Assembly (NCBI GenBank): GCA_963753245.1
Contig: CAVWBK010000005.1
Span: 186,001 to 250,000, forward strand
Direction of reading: 5' to 3'
DNA: 64,000 bases
Source of the DNA: VRUE01 sp963753245
GTDB taxonomy: Bacteria > Actinomycetota > Thermoleophilia > Solirubrobacterales > 70-9
Shown piece by piece: positions 20,530 through 29,574 of this stretch. Within the stretch, counting starts at the first letter, position 1. Every line of letters begins with the position of its first letter. The position numbers were made by a program, and so were the translations under genes. Below the pieces are notes generated by a model. It had not been told where the DNA came from and did no database searches. It saw only the letters and a list, made by a program, of their open reading frames with translations.

Positions 20530-21375
20530 TTACTTGAGCAGTTTGGAGAGCCGCCGATCCTTGAGTACGCGGCCCTCGGTCTGCTCGGTGGGGCAGTAGT
20601 TCATCTGGTGCTCGGCGAAGAAGACCGCCTCGATCCGCGTGCCACAGCGCGGACACGGCTCGCCCTGGTGTTTGTGGATGCGCAGCGGCTTTGGCGCTTT
20701 GTCGGGCAGCTGCCCCTCGATCGCCTGCTCGTAATGATCGATCGCATCGCCGAGCACGTGCAGAGCCCCGCGCAGGCGGATGACCTCCTCCCGCTCGAGC
20801 TCAGAACCCTGCTTAAACGGCGAGAGCCGTGCTTCCCAGAGGATCTCATCGACCCAGGAGCGGCCGATACCCGCGATGTCTGACTGGTGGCGCAGGAGCG
20901 GATGCAGGTGGCGGGGTTGGTCGATCAGCGCCGCGAAGCGCTCCGGGCTCGGGGCCGGCCAGGCCTCGGGCCCGAGTCTGGTGATCGCCTCGTCGGTCTC
21001 GATCGCCACGACGGGCCCCAGCTTGGCCCAGGCGCGCTGCTTGGTCCCATACTCGCGCAGGCGTAACTCACGCCCGTCCTCGAGCCTGATCAGAACTCGC
21101 GAGGCGCGATCTTTGGGGGAAGCGCGTTTCTCGTAATAGCGCAGCCGTCCGGCCGACATCAGGTGGATCAGCAGGGCGAGCTCGCCAAACTCGACGATCG
21201 CCAGCTTGCCGATTCGTCGCACCCGACTGAGCTCGGTGCCGACCAGCGCCGCGAGCGGCGGATCGAAGCTCTTCATCACGTTCATCCCCGGCGCCAGCGC
21301 CGACTCGACCCGCGCACCGCGCAGTGCCGCGTCGAGCCGACGCACCGTGATCTCGACCTCGGGTAGCTCGGGCAT
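20530..21375 (-). CDS. mutM: Formamidopyrimidine-DNA glycosylase
   Basis: Bifunctional glycosylase/AP lyase for oxidised purines (281 aa). The N-terminal PELPEVEITVRRLD carries the catalytic Pro and Glu. IGRSWVDEILWEARLSPFKQ is the helix-two-turn-helix, and the zinc finger uses CPRCGTRIEAVFFAEHQMNYCPTEQ. The final finger residues deviate from the usual R-x-T-x-x-C-P-x-C-Q; a Nei-type relation is possible. It is inserted between nadC and nadA on the opposite strand. Confidence 0.9.
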   Translation of the reverse strand: MPELPEVEITVRRLDAALRGARVESALAPGMNVMKSFDPPLAALVGTELSRVRRIGKLAIVEFGELALLIHLMSAGRLRYYEKRASPKDRASRVLIRLEDGRELRLREYGTKQRAWAKLGPVVAIETDEAITRLGPEAWPAPSPERFAALIDQPRHLHPLLRHQSDIAGIGRSWVDEILWEARLSPFKQGSELEREEVIRLRGALHVLGDAIDHYEQAIEGQLPDKAPKPLRIHKHQGEPCPRCGTRIEAVFFAEHQMNYCPTEQTEGRVLKDRRLSKLLK

Positions 21376-21377
21376 TG

Positions 21378-21398
21378 CCTCAATCTTGGCGATTGAGG
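21378..21398. promoter_or_regulatory. Inverted repeat in the mutM-nadA intergenic region
   Basis: A perfect 8-bp inverted repeat (21378-21385 with 21391-21398, 5-nt loop) starts 3 nt upstream of the mutM ATG. It could be an operator for mutM or a hairpin covering its start; it does not resemble a NadR or NrtR site that I can name. Confidence 0.35.
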
Positions 21399-21499
21399 TC
21401 GCCGGGCGGATCGAGATCGCTAAGATTGGGCGCAGTTCATTCGACTGGTTCTAGGCGAATTTCTGCCGGTCCAGCGAACATCGGAAACGGAAGGCTCTC

Positions 21500-22531
21500 A
21501 TGCAGGAGTTGCCGACGCTCCAACCCACGCTCCCAGCGGACCTCTCCCCGGAGGAGGTCGCGGCGATCTCCGCCGAGGTCCGCGAGCTCGCCGCGCAGCG
21601 CAACGCGGTGATCCTCGCTCACAACTACCAGTTGCCCGAGGTCCAAGACGTCGCCGATCACCTCGGCGACAGTCTCGGCCTCTCGCGCGCGGCGGCGAGC
21701 ACCGAGGCTGAGGTGATCGCCTTTTGCGGCGTGCACTTCATGGCCGAGACGGCGTCGATTCTCTCGCCGCAAAAGACCGTGCTGATCCCCGACCTCGACG
21801 CCGGTTGCAGCCTCGCTGACTCGATCGACGCCGACCAGCTGCGCGCCTGGAAGGCCGAGCATCCCGGCGCCCTGGTGGTCATGTACGTCAACACCTCCGC
21901 TGAGGTCAAGGCCGAGACCGACTACTGCTGCACCTCCTCCAACGCGGTGCAGGTTGTCGAGCACATCTGGGCCGAGCATGGGCCCGAGGCCGAGATCCTC
22001 TTTGGCCCCGATATGTGGCTGGGTGCCTTCGTCGAGCGTGAGGTCGGCCTGCACGTCGATCCCGAGCGCCGTGCCCGCTTTCACATCTGGGACGGCGAGT
22101 GCCACGTGCACGCCGGGATCCGCCCGCAGGACATCGAGCGCACCCGCGCCGAGAATCCCGACGCCGATTTCCTGATTCACCCCGAGTGCGGTTGCTCGAC
22201 CCAGGCGATGGAGTACGTCGCCGCCGGCGAGCTCGAGCAGGGCGGTGTCCACATGCTCTCGACCTCGGGGATGCTCGAGCATGTCGAAGCCAACCCGGAG
22301 GGCAGCTTCATCGTCGCCACCGAGAACGGGATGCTCTATCCCCTGCAGCAGGCCGCCCCGCGGGCGAACCTGATCGAGGCCAACCGAATGGCCTTTTGCC
22401 GGTACATGAAGATGATCACGCTGCCCAAACTCCGCGATGGGTTGCGGGAGATGCGCTTCGAGGTCAGCGTGCCGAGCGAGATCGCCGAACTAGCGCGAAT
22501 TCCGATCGAGCGAATGGTCGCGATCGGATAG
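21500..22531 (+). CDS. nadA: Quinolinate synthase
   Basis: [4Fe-4S] enzyme that condenses iminoaspartate with dihydroxyacetone phosphate to quinolinate (343 aa). HNYQLPEVQDVADHLGDSLGLSRAA begins the first repeat. The cluster cysteines are visible in FCGVHFMAETA, in DYCCTSSNAV and in HPECGCST. A long-type NadA of the actinobacterial/mycobacterial kind. An RBS-like GGAAGG lies before the ATG. Confidence 0.96.
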   Translation: MQELPTLQPTLPADLSPEEVAAISAEVRELAAQRNAVILAHNYQLPEVQDVADHLGDSLGLSRAAASTEAEVIAFCGVHFMAETASILSPQKTVLIPDLDAGCSLADSIDADQLRAWKAEHPGALVVMYVNTSAEVKAETDYCCTSSNAVQVVEHIWAEHGPEAEILFGPDMWLGAFVEREVGLHVDPERRARFHIWDGECHVHAGIRPQDIERTRAENPDADFLIHPECGCSTQAMEYVAAGELEQGGVHMLSTSGMLEHVEANPEGSFIVATENGMLYPLQQAAPRANLIEANRMAFCRYMKMITLPKLRDGLREMRFEVSVPSEIAELARIPIERMVAIG

Positions 22532-22583
22532 CGCCGAGATAGAGTTCCCGCCTCTCGCCGTCCAACCACCCAGGTCTACGTCC

Positions 22584-24443
22584 TTGCACCAGCTCAGCCC
22601 TGCGCAAACCGAGAATCGCGAGCAGCTTCCCGAGCTCGCCCGTCAGCTTCGGGTGGACTCGATCCGTGCCAGCGCCGCCGCTGGCTCCGGTCATCCGACC
22701 TCCTCGATGTCTGCCGCCGACTTGATGGCGGTGCTCTTCTCCGGATTCCTGCGCTACGACTTCGAGGCACCGGAGAACCCCGCCAATGACCACCTGGTCT
22801 TCTCCAAGGGCCACGCCTCACCGCTGCTTTACTCGCTCTACAAGGCGGCCGGGGCGATTGATGACGCCGAGCTGCTCAGCTTTCGCCAGCACGGTTCGCG
22901 CATGCAGGGCCACCCGACCCCGGAGATCCCCTGGGTCGATGTCGCGACCGGCTCGTTGGGCCAGGGCCTGCCGATCTCGGTCGGCATCGCACTCGCCGGC
23001 GCCCGGCTGGAAGCGGCGGACTACAGGGTCTGGGTCCTCTGCGGGGACTCCGAGCTCGCCGAGGGCTCGATGTGGGAGGCCTTCGAGCATGCCGGCGAGG
23101 CGCGGCTTGCCAACCTGATCGCGATCGTCGACGTCAACCGCCTCGGCCAGCGGGGCGCGACGATGCACGGTTGGGAGACCACCTCACTCGCTGCCCGTGC
23201 CAGTGCCTGCGGCTGGGCGGTCGAGGAGATCGACGGCCATGACCTCGAGGCGATCGAGGCGGCCTACACGCGAGCCCTCGGCGCCGAGGTCCCGGCCGTG
23301 ATCTTCGCCCGCACCAAGAAGGGCTCGGGGGTCGCGGCCGTCGAGGATCAGCTCGACCAGCACGGCAAGCCGCTGGCCGATCCCGAGGCGGCGATCGCCG
23401 AGCTCGGCGGCAGCCGCTCGTTGACGGTCACGGTCGAGCGCCCACCGCCGGCGCGGCCGTATGAGATCGCCAACGTCGCTGGCGAACGGCCGGCCTATGA
23501 GCTCGGCGAGAAGGTCGCGACCCGTGGCGCCTACGGCGACGCCCTGGCCTGGCTCGGGTCTCTGGACGAGCGGGTGGTGGCGCTCGATGCCGAGGTCGGC
23601 AACTCAACCTACGCGGAGCGTTTTGCCGCCAAGCACCCGGATCGCTTCTTTGAGATGTTCATCGCCGAGCAGCAGATGGTCGCCGCCGCGATCGGATTGC
23701 AGACCCGCGGCTGGAAACCGTTCGCCTCGAGTTTCGGCGCCTTTCTCAGCCGCGCCTATGACTTCGTCAGGATGGGGGCGATCTCCGGTGCGGACCTGAA
23801 GCTCTGCGGCTCCCACGTCGGGGTCTCGATCGGCCCTGACGGACCCTCGCAGATGGCGCTTGAGGACCTCGCCTGCTTTCGCGCCGTATTCGACAGCGTC
23901 GTCCTCTATCCGTGCGATCCAAACCAGACCGTGGCGCTCCTCGATGCGATGCGCGAGCGCCACGGCTTCAGCTACATTCGCACGACTCGTGGTGCGCTGC
24001 CGGCGCTCTATGGCGCTGCGGAGGAGTTTCGGATTGGCGCCAGCCGCACCCTGCGCTCCGGCGCCCAGGACGCCGTCACTCTGATCGGCGCCGGCATCAC
24101 CCTGCACGAATGTCTCGCCGCCGCCGAAACGCTCGCCGAGCGCGGGATCGAGGCCCGGGTGATCGACCTCTACTCGGTCAAGCCGCTGGACTCCGAGACA
24201 GTGCTCGTTGCGGCGGCCGAGACGGGAACGCTGATCACCGTCGAGGACCACTGGCCTGAGGGAGGGATCGGTGAGGCGGTCGCCGGCGTCTTGGCGCAAG
24301 CCGATCCGAGGGCTCGCCTGGTGCGCCTCGCGGTCAGTGGGCGACCGCGCTCGGGGGCGCCGGAGGAGCTGCTCGCCAGCGCCGGGATCGACGCGGCCCA
24401 CATCGTCGCCGCGGCCGAGCGCTCGGTTACTAACAGTCGCTAA
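22584..24443 (+). CDS. tkt: Transketolase
   Basis: Thiamine-diphosphate enzyme of the pentose phosphate pathway (619 aa, both halves in one chain). The N-terminal half shows RASAAAGSGHPTSSMSAADL, FSKGHASPLLYS, GSLGQGLPISVGIAL and the TPP motif CGDSELAEGSMWEAFEHAGEARLANLIAIVDVNRLGQ. The pyrimidine-binding half contains MFIAEQQMVAAAIGLQTRG with the catalytic Glu, GSHVGVSIGPDGPSQMALEDL, and a C-terminal VEDHWPEGGIGEAVAG. The start is TTG with no clear RBS. Slightly shorter than the 660-residue E. coli type. Confidence 0.93.
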   Translation: MHQLSPAQTENREQLPELARQLRVDSIRASAAAGSGHPTSSMSAADLMAVLFSGFLRYDFEAPENPANDHLVFSKGHASPLLYSLYKAAGAIDDAELLSFRQHGSRMQGHPTPEIPWVDVATGSLGQGLPISVGIALAGARLEAADYRVWVLCGDSELAEGSMWEAFEHAGEARLANLIAIVDVNRLGQRGATMHGWETTSLAARASACGWAVEEIDGHDLEAIEAAYTRALGAEVPAVIFARTKKGSGVAAVEDQLDQHGKPLADPEAAIAELGGSRSLTVTVERPPPARPYEIANVAGERPAYELGEKVATRGAYGDALAWLGSLDERVVALDAEVGNSTYAERFAAKHPDRFFEMFIAEQQMVAAAIGLQTRGWKPFASSFGAFLSRAYDFVRMGAISGADLKLCGSHVGVSIGPDGPSQMALEDLACFRAVFDSVVLYPCDPNQTVALLDAMRERHGFSYIRTTRGALPALYGAAEEFRIGASRTLRSGAQDAVTLIGAGITLHECLAAAETLAERGIEARVIDLYSVKPLDSETVLVAAAETGTLITVEDHWPEGGIGEAVAGVLAQADPRARLVRLAVSGRPRSGAPEELLASAGIDAAHIVAAAERSVTNSR

Positions 24444-24467
24444 CAATTCGCTAAGCTGACGCTAACC
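24428..24467 (+). promoter_or_regulatory. Helically phased CGCTAA direct repeats upstream of ftsE
   Basis: CGCTAA occurs at 24438, 24449 and 24460, exactly 11 nt apart, with a degenerate ACTAA copy 10 nt further upstream. Tandem 11-bp direct repeats are the binding format of OmpR/PhoB-family regulators (including MtrA and PhoP). The array overlaps the tkt stop codon and ends 74 nt before ftsE. Confidence 0.45.
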
Positions 24468-24540
24468 TGATTCTGGGCAGGGAATTGCGCGCCCAACGGC
24501 GCGCAGGAGTCACTCTGTATCCGGAGAAGGATCGGCGCGC

Positions 24541-25398
24541 ATGGCCAGAGCGAGAAAGAACCGAAATAAGCGAGGCGGCAACGAGCCGCCGCGTCGTTCG
24601 CGACGCCCGAGTGGCGCCCCGATCGTCGAGCTGCGCGACGTGACCAAGGTCTATCCGGGCGGTCACATGGCCCTCGACCGGGTCTCACTGGCGATCAACC
24701 GGGGGGAGTTCGCCTTCCTCGTCGGCCCGACCGGATGCGGCAAGTCGACCCTGATCAAGACCCTGATCCGCGAGGTCGACGCGACCGAGGGCACGGTTGC
24801 GATCGCCGGCCGCGACATCGGCGCCCTCGCCGAGAAGAAGATCCCGCAACTGCGCCGCAACATCGGCACCGTTTTCCAGGACTTCAAGCTCCTCCCCGAC
24901 CGCACCGTCTATGACAACGTCGCCTACGCGCTGCAGGTGATCGGTGCCAGCCGCGCTGAAATCCGCGCCCAGGTGCCGGAGACCCTGCGCCTGGTCGGTC
25001 TCTCGACCAAGATCCACAACTACCCAGACCAGCTTTCTGGCGGCGAGCAGCAGCGCGTCTCGATCGCCCGTGCCTTCGTCAACCACCCGCCGCTCCTGCT
25101 CGCCGATGAGCCCAGTGGCAACCTCGACCCGGTGACCTCGATCGGCGTGATGCAGCTGCTTTACCGGATCAACAAGACCGGTACCACGGTCCTCGTCGTC
25201 ACCCACGACCGCGAGATGGTCGACAACATGCGCCGCCGCGTGATCGAGCTCTACGAGGGGCGCGTCGTGCGCGATGAGGTCAGCGGTGGCTACACCGAGG
25301 AGTCGACGACCGAATTTGGGCTGCGCATGCGGGCCGAGATGGGGGTCGGGCCCGAGGGCCAGCCCAACGGCCACGACACCCACGACAGCCTGTTCTGA
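24541..25398 (+). CDS. ftsE: Cell division ATP-binding protein FtsE
   Basis: ABC-type ATPase that with FtsX controls septal peptidoglycan hydrolysis (285 aa). GPTGCGKSTLIKTL is Walker A near residue 62, QLSGGEQQRVSIARAFVNHPPLLLADEPSGNLD is signature plus Walker B, and VTHDREMV the H-loop. It carries a basic N-terminal extension of about 27 residues and a C-terminal extension of about 40, making it longer than the 220-230 usual. Its stop overlaps the ftsX start by one base. Confidence 0.95.
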   Translation: MARARKNRNKRGGNEPPRRSRRPSGAPIVELRDVTKVYPGGHMALDRVSLAINRGEFAFLVGPTGCGKSTLIKTLIREVDATEGTVAIAGRDIGALAEKKIPQLRRNIGTVFQDFKLLPDRTVYDNVAYALQVIGASRAEIRAQVPETLRLVGLSTKIHNYPDQLSGGEQQRVSIARAFVNHPPLLLADEPSGNLDPVTSIGVMQLLYRINKTGTTVLVVTHDREMVDNMRRRVIELYEGRVVRDEVSGGYTEESTTEFGLRMRAEMGVGPEGQPNGHDTHDSLF

Positions 25399-26306
25399 TG
25401 TCCAGGTTCTTCTTCTTCGTCCAGGAGGCGTTCCGCGCCCTGCGCCGCAACGCCGCCCCCAGTACCGCGGCGATCGTGACCACGGTCACCACCGTGATCC
25501 TGCTCGGCGTCCTGATCCCCGTGCTGCAGACGACCCAGGCCAAGAGCGATCAGATCCGCGGTCAACTCAACTTCCAGGTCGGCCTCTTCGCCGATGCGAC
25601 GCAGGGCGAAATCGCCTCACTGCAGGGCAAGATCCGCGAAATTCCCCACGTCGCCTCGGTCAAAGAGATCAGCAAAGCGACGGCGCTGCGCGAACTTCGT
25701 GACGAGCTCGGCAAGAAGAAAGCCTCCGAACTGACCTCCGAGCTGCACGAAAACCCGCTGCCCAACAGCTTGAGGATCACTCCCGATGACCCCGCCAACC
25801 TGAAGTCGATCGAAACCGCTGTCATCCCCACTGGGAAGTCGCCGCCGATCTCGCCGATCGTCGACAACATCTTCCATCCCCAGGAAGCCGCGAACAAGAT
25901 CGCCCAGGTGACTGGGGCGTTGAAGATCGTCCTCACCGTGATCACCGCGCTTTTGATCATTGCCTCATTGATGCTGGTCGGCAACACGATCCGGCTCTCG
26001 ATCTACACCCGTCGCCGCGAGGTCGAGGTGATGCGACTGGTCGGCGCGACGCGCTGGTTCATCCGCTGGCCATTCATGATCGAGGGCGTCGTCGTCGGCT
26101 TCACGGGAGGCCTGCTGGCCATACTGATCCTGTGGATAGGCAAGATCACAATCGTCGACCCGCTGAGCAGCAACTTCTCCTTCCTCGCGGCTCAGAACAA
26201 CAGCACGCTCGCCTTTCCGGCCCTCGTGGCGATTCTCTTCGCCGCCGCGGTGCTGGTCTCAGCGGTCGGCTCCGGCGTCACCCTGCGTCGCTTCCTGAAG
26301 GTCTGA
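25398..26306 (+). CDS. ftsX: Cell division membrane protein FtsX
   Basis: Membrane partner of FtsE (302 aa) that activates cell-wall hydrolases. A short cytosolic N-terminus (FFFVQEAFRALRRNAAPSTAA), TM1, an external domain (about residues 50-165), TM2, the cytosolic loop YTRRREVEVMRLVGATRWFIRWPF and two more TM segments match the family. Glu codons change with topology: external domain 7 GAA to 3 GAG, cytosolic parts 4 GAG only. ctpA, a secreted-side protease, follows after 7 nt. Confidence 0.94.
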   Translation: MSRFFFFVQEAFRALRRNAAPSTAAIVTTVTTVILLGVLIPVLQTTQAKSDQIRGQLNFQVGLFADATQGEIASLQGKIREIPHVASVKEISKATALRELRDELGKKKASELTSELHENPLPNSLRITPDDPANLKSIETAVIPTGKSPPISPIVDNIFHPQEAANKIAQVTGALKIVLTVITALLIIASLMLVGNTIRLSIYTRRREVEVMRLVGATRWFIRWPFMIEGVVVGFTGGLLAILILWIGKITIVDPLSSNFSFLAAQNNSTLAFPALVAILFAAAVLVSAVGSGVTLRRFLKV

Positions 26307-26313
26307 GGCCGGC

Positions 26314-27507
26314 TTGAGCGGTAGGGGGGCAGTCGCCTTTGCGACCGCGCTTGTCGCCTGTCTGCTCGCCGGGCTCTGGCTCGGCGGTCACCCGAGCAAG
26401 CTGCCGCCAGTCCTGCGCAACGCCTTCGTCGGCGCCCACTCCGGGCTAAACGTCGAAGCCACCGAAGAGATAGAAAACAACTACTTCCGGGAAGTATCCC
26501 CCGATCAGCTCAGCAACTCATCGCTGCAGGGGATGGCGCGCGGCCTCCGGCGCAGCTTCGGCGATCGCTTCTCCGATTATTTCTCACCGGAAAGCCAGAA
26601 GGCTTTTGACGAAGACATAGCCGGCCGCTTCACCGGCATCGGTCTGGAGGTCGCCGAAGTGAAGAAGGGCCTGCAGGTGACGCACGTCTTCAAGGGATCA
26701 CCCGCCGAAAAGGGTGGGATCGAGGTGGGGCAGGTGATCGTCTCCGTCAACGGCGACTCGCTCGCCGGTGTCCCCAGCAGTGAGGCGACGGAAAAGATCA
26801 AAGGCCCCGAAGACACCGAGGTGACGGTCGGGGTCCTAGACCCAAAGAGCAAGACCGTGCACCAGCTGCACCTGACCCGCGAACAGATCGCGCTGCCGGT
26901 GGCGATCGGCAGGGTGCGCACGGTCGATGGCCGCAAGCTCGGTGACGTCTCCTTTTCGACCTTTAGCGAAGGCTCTGGAGACCTGCTGCGCAAGGCGGTC
27001 GAAAAGGTGCGCCACGAAGGGGCCGAAGGGATCGTCCTCGACCTGCGCGAGAACGGAGGCGGTCTGCTCCAGGAAGCGGTTACGAGCGCCAGCATCTTCA
27101 TCCCCAAGAACGAAGTGGTGGTGAGCACCAAATCGCGCACCCAGGGCAATGCCGTCTACAAGACCACCGGCGGAAACCTCTCGCGGCTGCCGCTCGTCGT
27201 CCTCATCGACGGCAACACGGCCTCCGCCGCCGAGATCCTCACCGCTGCTCTCGCCGATGATCTAAAGGCAACGGTGGTCGGCACCCATTCCTATGGCAAG
27301 GGGGTCTTCCAGCAGGAGTTCGGTCTCTCCAACGGCGGTGCTCTGAAGCTGACCGTCGGCGAATACTTCACCCCCGATGGGGTCAACCTGGCCCGTACGC
27401 ACGGGATCCAACCCGATGTCACAGTCAGCGATCGGCCCAACACCGCCCGCGATGAGGCCCTCGATCGCGCCCTGGGGGTCCTCGCCAAGCAGCGAGCCGG
27501 CGAATGA
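26314..27507 (+). CDS. ctpA: Carboxy-terminal processing protease (S41, PDZ)
   Basis: Membrane-anchored or secreted serine protease of 397 residues. It has an N-terminal hydrophobic segment (about 8-24), a PDZ domain (about 105-190, GIGLEVAEVKKGLQVTHVFKGSPAEKGGI), and an S41 domain with GNTASAAEILTAAL carrying the Ser and HSYGKGVFQQ the Lys of the dyad. The start is TTG. Glu codons are 19 GAA to 9 GAG. The position directly behind ftsEX suggests envelope or division quality control. Confidence 0.92.
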   Translation: MSGRGAVAFATALVACLLAGLWLGGHPSKLPPVLRNAFVGAHSGLNVEATEEIENNYFREVSPDQLSNSSLQGMARGLRRSFGDRFSDYFSPESQKAFDEDIAGRFTGIGLEVAEVKKGLQVTHVFKGSPAEKGGIEVGQVIVSVNGDSLAGVPSSEATEKIKGPEDTEVTVGVLDPKSKTVHQLHLTREQIALPVAIGRVRTVDGRKLGDVSFSTFSEGSGDLLRKAVEKVRHEGAEGIVLDLRENGGGLLQEAVTSASIFIPKNEVVVSTKSRTQGNAVYKTTGGNLSRLPLVVLIDGNTASAAEILTAALADDLKATVVGTHSYGKGVFQQEFGLSNGGALKLTVGEYFTPDGVNLARTHGIQPDVTVSDRPNTARDEALDRALGVLAKQRAGE

Positions 27508-29078
27508 ACCCCCGCGGCTCGCGCCGCACGACGGCCGCGCCGAAAACCGCTCGCGAGGCTGTCGAGGCATTGCTGGGCGAGGGCCTTGGCAGGCGCGGCT
27601 TTCGCGCCGCGCTCGAGAACGGGGCGCGGGAGGCCGCCGTGGCCGCAGAGGAGCGTTCGCTGCCGCGCCGTGATCTCACCGATCTGCCGACCTTCACGGT
27701 CGACCCCGCGAGCGCCCGGGACTTCGATGACGCGGTCTCGGCAGACCGCGAGGGCGACGGCGCCCGGGTCTGGATCCACATCGCCGACGTCGCCGCGCAC
27801 GTGGCGCCCGGCTCGCCGCTGGATCTCGAGGCGCGGCGGCGGGGCAACAGCACCTACGCACCGGGCACGGTCGAGCCGATGCTGCCGCGCGCGTTGAGCG
27901 AGGATGCCTGCAGTCTGGCGCCAGGTGTGGAGCGGCTCGCGGTGACGGCCGAGATCGTGCTCGGGGGCGGGGGGAGGCCGGCTGGGGCCAGCTTCTACCG
28001 CAGCCGGATTCGCTCCGATGCCCGCCTCGACTACGACCAGCTCGACCTCGTCTTCTCCGGTCGCGGAGCCGCGCCGGAGCAGGTCGCGGAGCCGCTGCTG
28101 ATCGCTCGCGAGGCCGCGGCGGCGCTCGGCGAACGGCGCAACGCCGCCAGTCTCGAGGTCGAGTCCTTTGAGCCCGAGTTTCGCTTTGCCGTCGGCGGCG
28201 AGGTGACCGGCGCCCGGGCGGTTGGGCAAACCGAGTCCCACCGGCTGATCGAGCGCCTGATGATCCTCGCCAACGAACAGGTCGCCCAGGTCCTCGAGCG
28301 CAAGCGGGTGCCGACGATCTACCGCGTCCACGCCCAGCCCGACCCGGCGAGCGTGGAGCATCTGATCGCCCAGCTCGGCGCCCTCGATCTGCCGACCCCG
28401 CCGCTGCGCAAAGGCATCTCGGCGCGCGAGGCCGCAACCCTGGTCGCCGAGGCCAGTCGGCTGGTGGGGCGCGAGGCCACCCGGCGCGGTCATGGCCGCG
28501 GGGCGTATACATCTCTGGTGCTCAGATCGCTCAAGCAGGCCCACTACAGCGAGCGCAACAGCGGCCACGCCGGGCTCGGCAGTCCGGCCTACTGTCATTT
28601 CACCTCGCCGATCCGCCGCTATCCCGACCTCGTCGTGCACCGGGCGCTGCTCGGCGCCCTGGGCGAGGGGGAGCGGCCGCCGCGAGCCGCGGAGGTCCGT
28701 GAAACGGCGCTGCGCTGCAGCGAACTCGAGCGCGAGTCGATGCGGATCGAGCGGGACGCCGATGACGTCTGCGCGGCGTTTCTGCTCGAGCGCGAGCTCG
28801 CCGAGCGGGGCGCCGAGTCCAACTTCTCCGGCGAGGTCTCGGGGCTGATTCGCTCCGGTGCCTTCATCGCCTTCGGCGGCGAGCTGGGCGACGTCTACGA
28901 AGGGTTCCTGCCGGCGCGCCGCTTGCCCGGCGAGTATTTCGAGCTAAACACCACCGAGACCGCGCTGCGCGGGCGCAGCTCGGGCGCGGCCGTGCGCCTC
29001 GGCGATCCGATCTCGGTGCGCGTCACCGGGATCGAGGCAGCCAGCGGTCGGGTTGACCTCGAGCCGGTACCGGGCTGA
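27504..29078 (+). CDS. RNase II/RNase R family exoribonuclease
   Basis: 3'-5' exoribonuclease with an RNB domain (524 aa). The catalytic acidic cluster is in FTVDPASARDFDDAVSA near residue 70, followed by IHIADVAAHVAPGSPLD, RGNSTY, and later YCHFTSPIRRYPDLVVHRALLGAL. A C-terminal S1-like OB region follows. The N-terminal cold-shock domains of full-length RNase R are missing, so it is a short form like those of many Actinobacteria. It overlaps ctpA by 4 nt and smpB by 1 nt; RNase R is known to act with tmRNA-SmpB. Confidence 0.9.
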   Translation: MNPRGSRRTTAAPKTAREAVEALLGEGLGRRGFRAALENGAREAAVAAEERSLPRRDLTDLPTFTVDPASARDFDDAVSADREGDGARVWIHIADVAAHVAPGSPLDLEARRRGNSTYAPGTVEPMLPRALSEDACSLAPGVERLAVTAEIVLGGGGRPAGASFYRSRIRSDARLDYDQLDLVFSGRGAAPEQVAEPLLIAREAAAALGERRNAASLEVESFEPEFRFAVGGEVTGARAVGQTESHRLIERLMILANEQVAQVLERKRVPTIYRVHAQPDPASVEHLIAQLGALDLPTPPLRKGISAREAATLVAEASRLVGREATRRGHGRGAYTSLVLRSLKQAHYSERNSGHAGLGSPAYCHFTSPIRRYPDLVVHRALLGALGEGERPPRAAEVRETALRCSELERESMRIERDADDVCAAFLLERELAERGAESNFSGEVSGLIRSGAFIAFGGELGDVYEGFLPARRLPGEYFELNTTETALRGRSSGAAVRLGDPISVRVTGIEAASGRVDLEPVPG

Positions 29079-29563
29079 TGGCAAAGAAGGCGAAGAAGAA
29101 ACGCGCCCCGGCCTCCGGCGACGTGGCCACCAACCGCCGCGCCGGGCATAAATTTGTCCTGGTCGAGAAAATGGAGGCCGGGATCGAGCTGCGCGGTTCG
29201 GAGGTCAAGTCTCTGCGCAACGGGAAAGCGCAGATGACCGATGCCTACGCGGCGGTCGAGCGCGGCGAGGTCTGGCTGCGCAAGCTGCACATCCCACCCT
29301 ATGAGCCCGCGAGCCGCGAGAACCACGAGCCCGAGCGGCCACGCAGGTTGCTCCTCCACAAGGCTGAGATCGAGCGTCTGGTTGGCAAAACCGCCCAGAA
29401 AGGTCTGACCCTGATTCCGACCAGGATCTACTTCAAGGGGCCACGGGCGAAGGTCGAGTTGGCGCTGGCGCGGGGCAAGGAGGGCCGCGATCGCAGGCGT
29501 GAGATCGCCGAGCGCGACACCCGTCGCGAGGTCGAGCGCGAATTCAGGGGACGGATGAGGTAG
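29078..29563 (+). CDS. smpB: SsrA-binding protein SmpB
   Basis: tmRNA-binding partner for trans-translation (161 aa). The OB-barrel is clear: ATNRRAGHKFVLVEKMEAGIELRGSEVKSLRNGKAQMTDAYA, HIPPYEPASRENHEPERPRRLLLHKAEI, then LTLIPTRIYFKGPRAKVELALARGK. The C-terminal basic tail (KEGRDRRREIAERDTRREVER) mimics an anticodon stem in the A-site. Its RNA partner ssrA lies 3.5 kb downstream at 33097. Confidence 0.97.
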   Translation: MAKKAKKKRAPASGDVATNRRAGHKFVLVEKMEAGIELRGSEVKSLRNGKAQMTDAYAAVERGEVWLRKLHIPPYEPASRENHEPERPRRLLLHKAEIERLVGKTAQKGLTLIPTRIYFKGPRAKVELALARGKEGRDRRREIAERDTRREVEREFRGRMR

Positions 29564-29574
29564 CTTCGCGTTAT

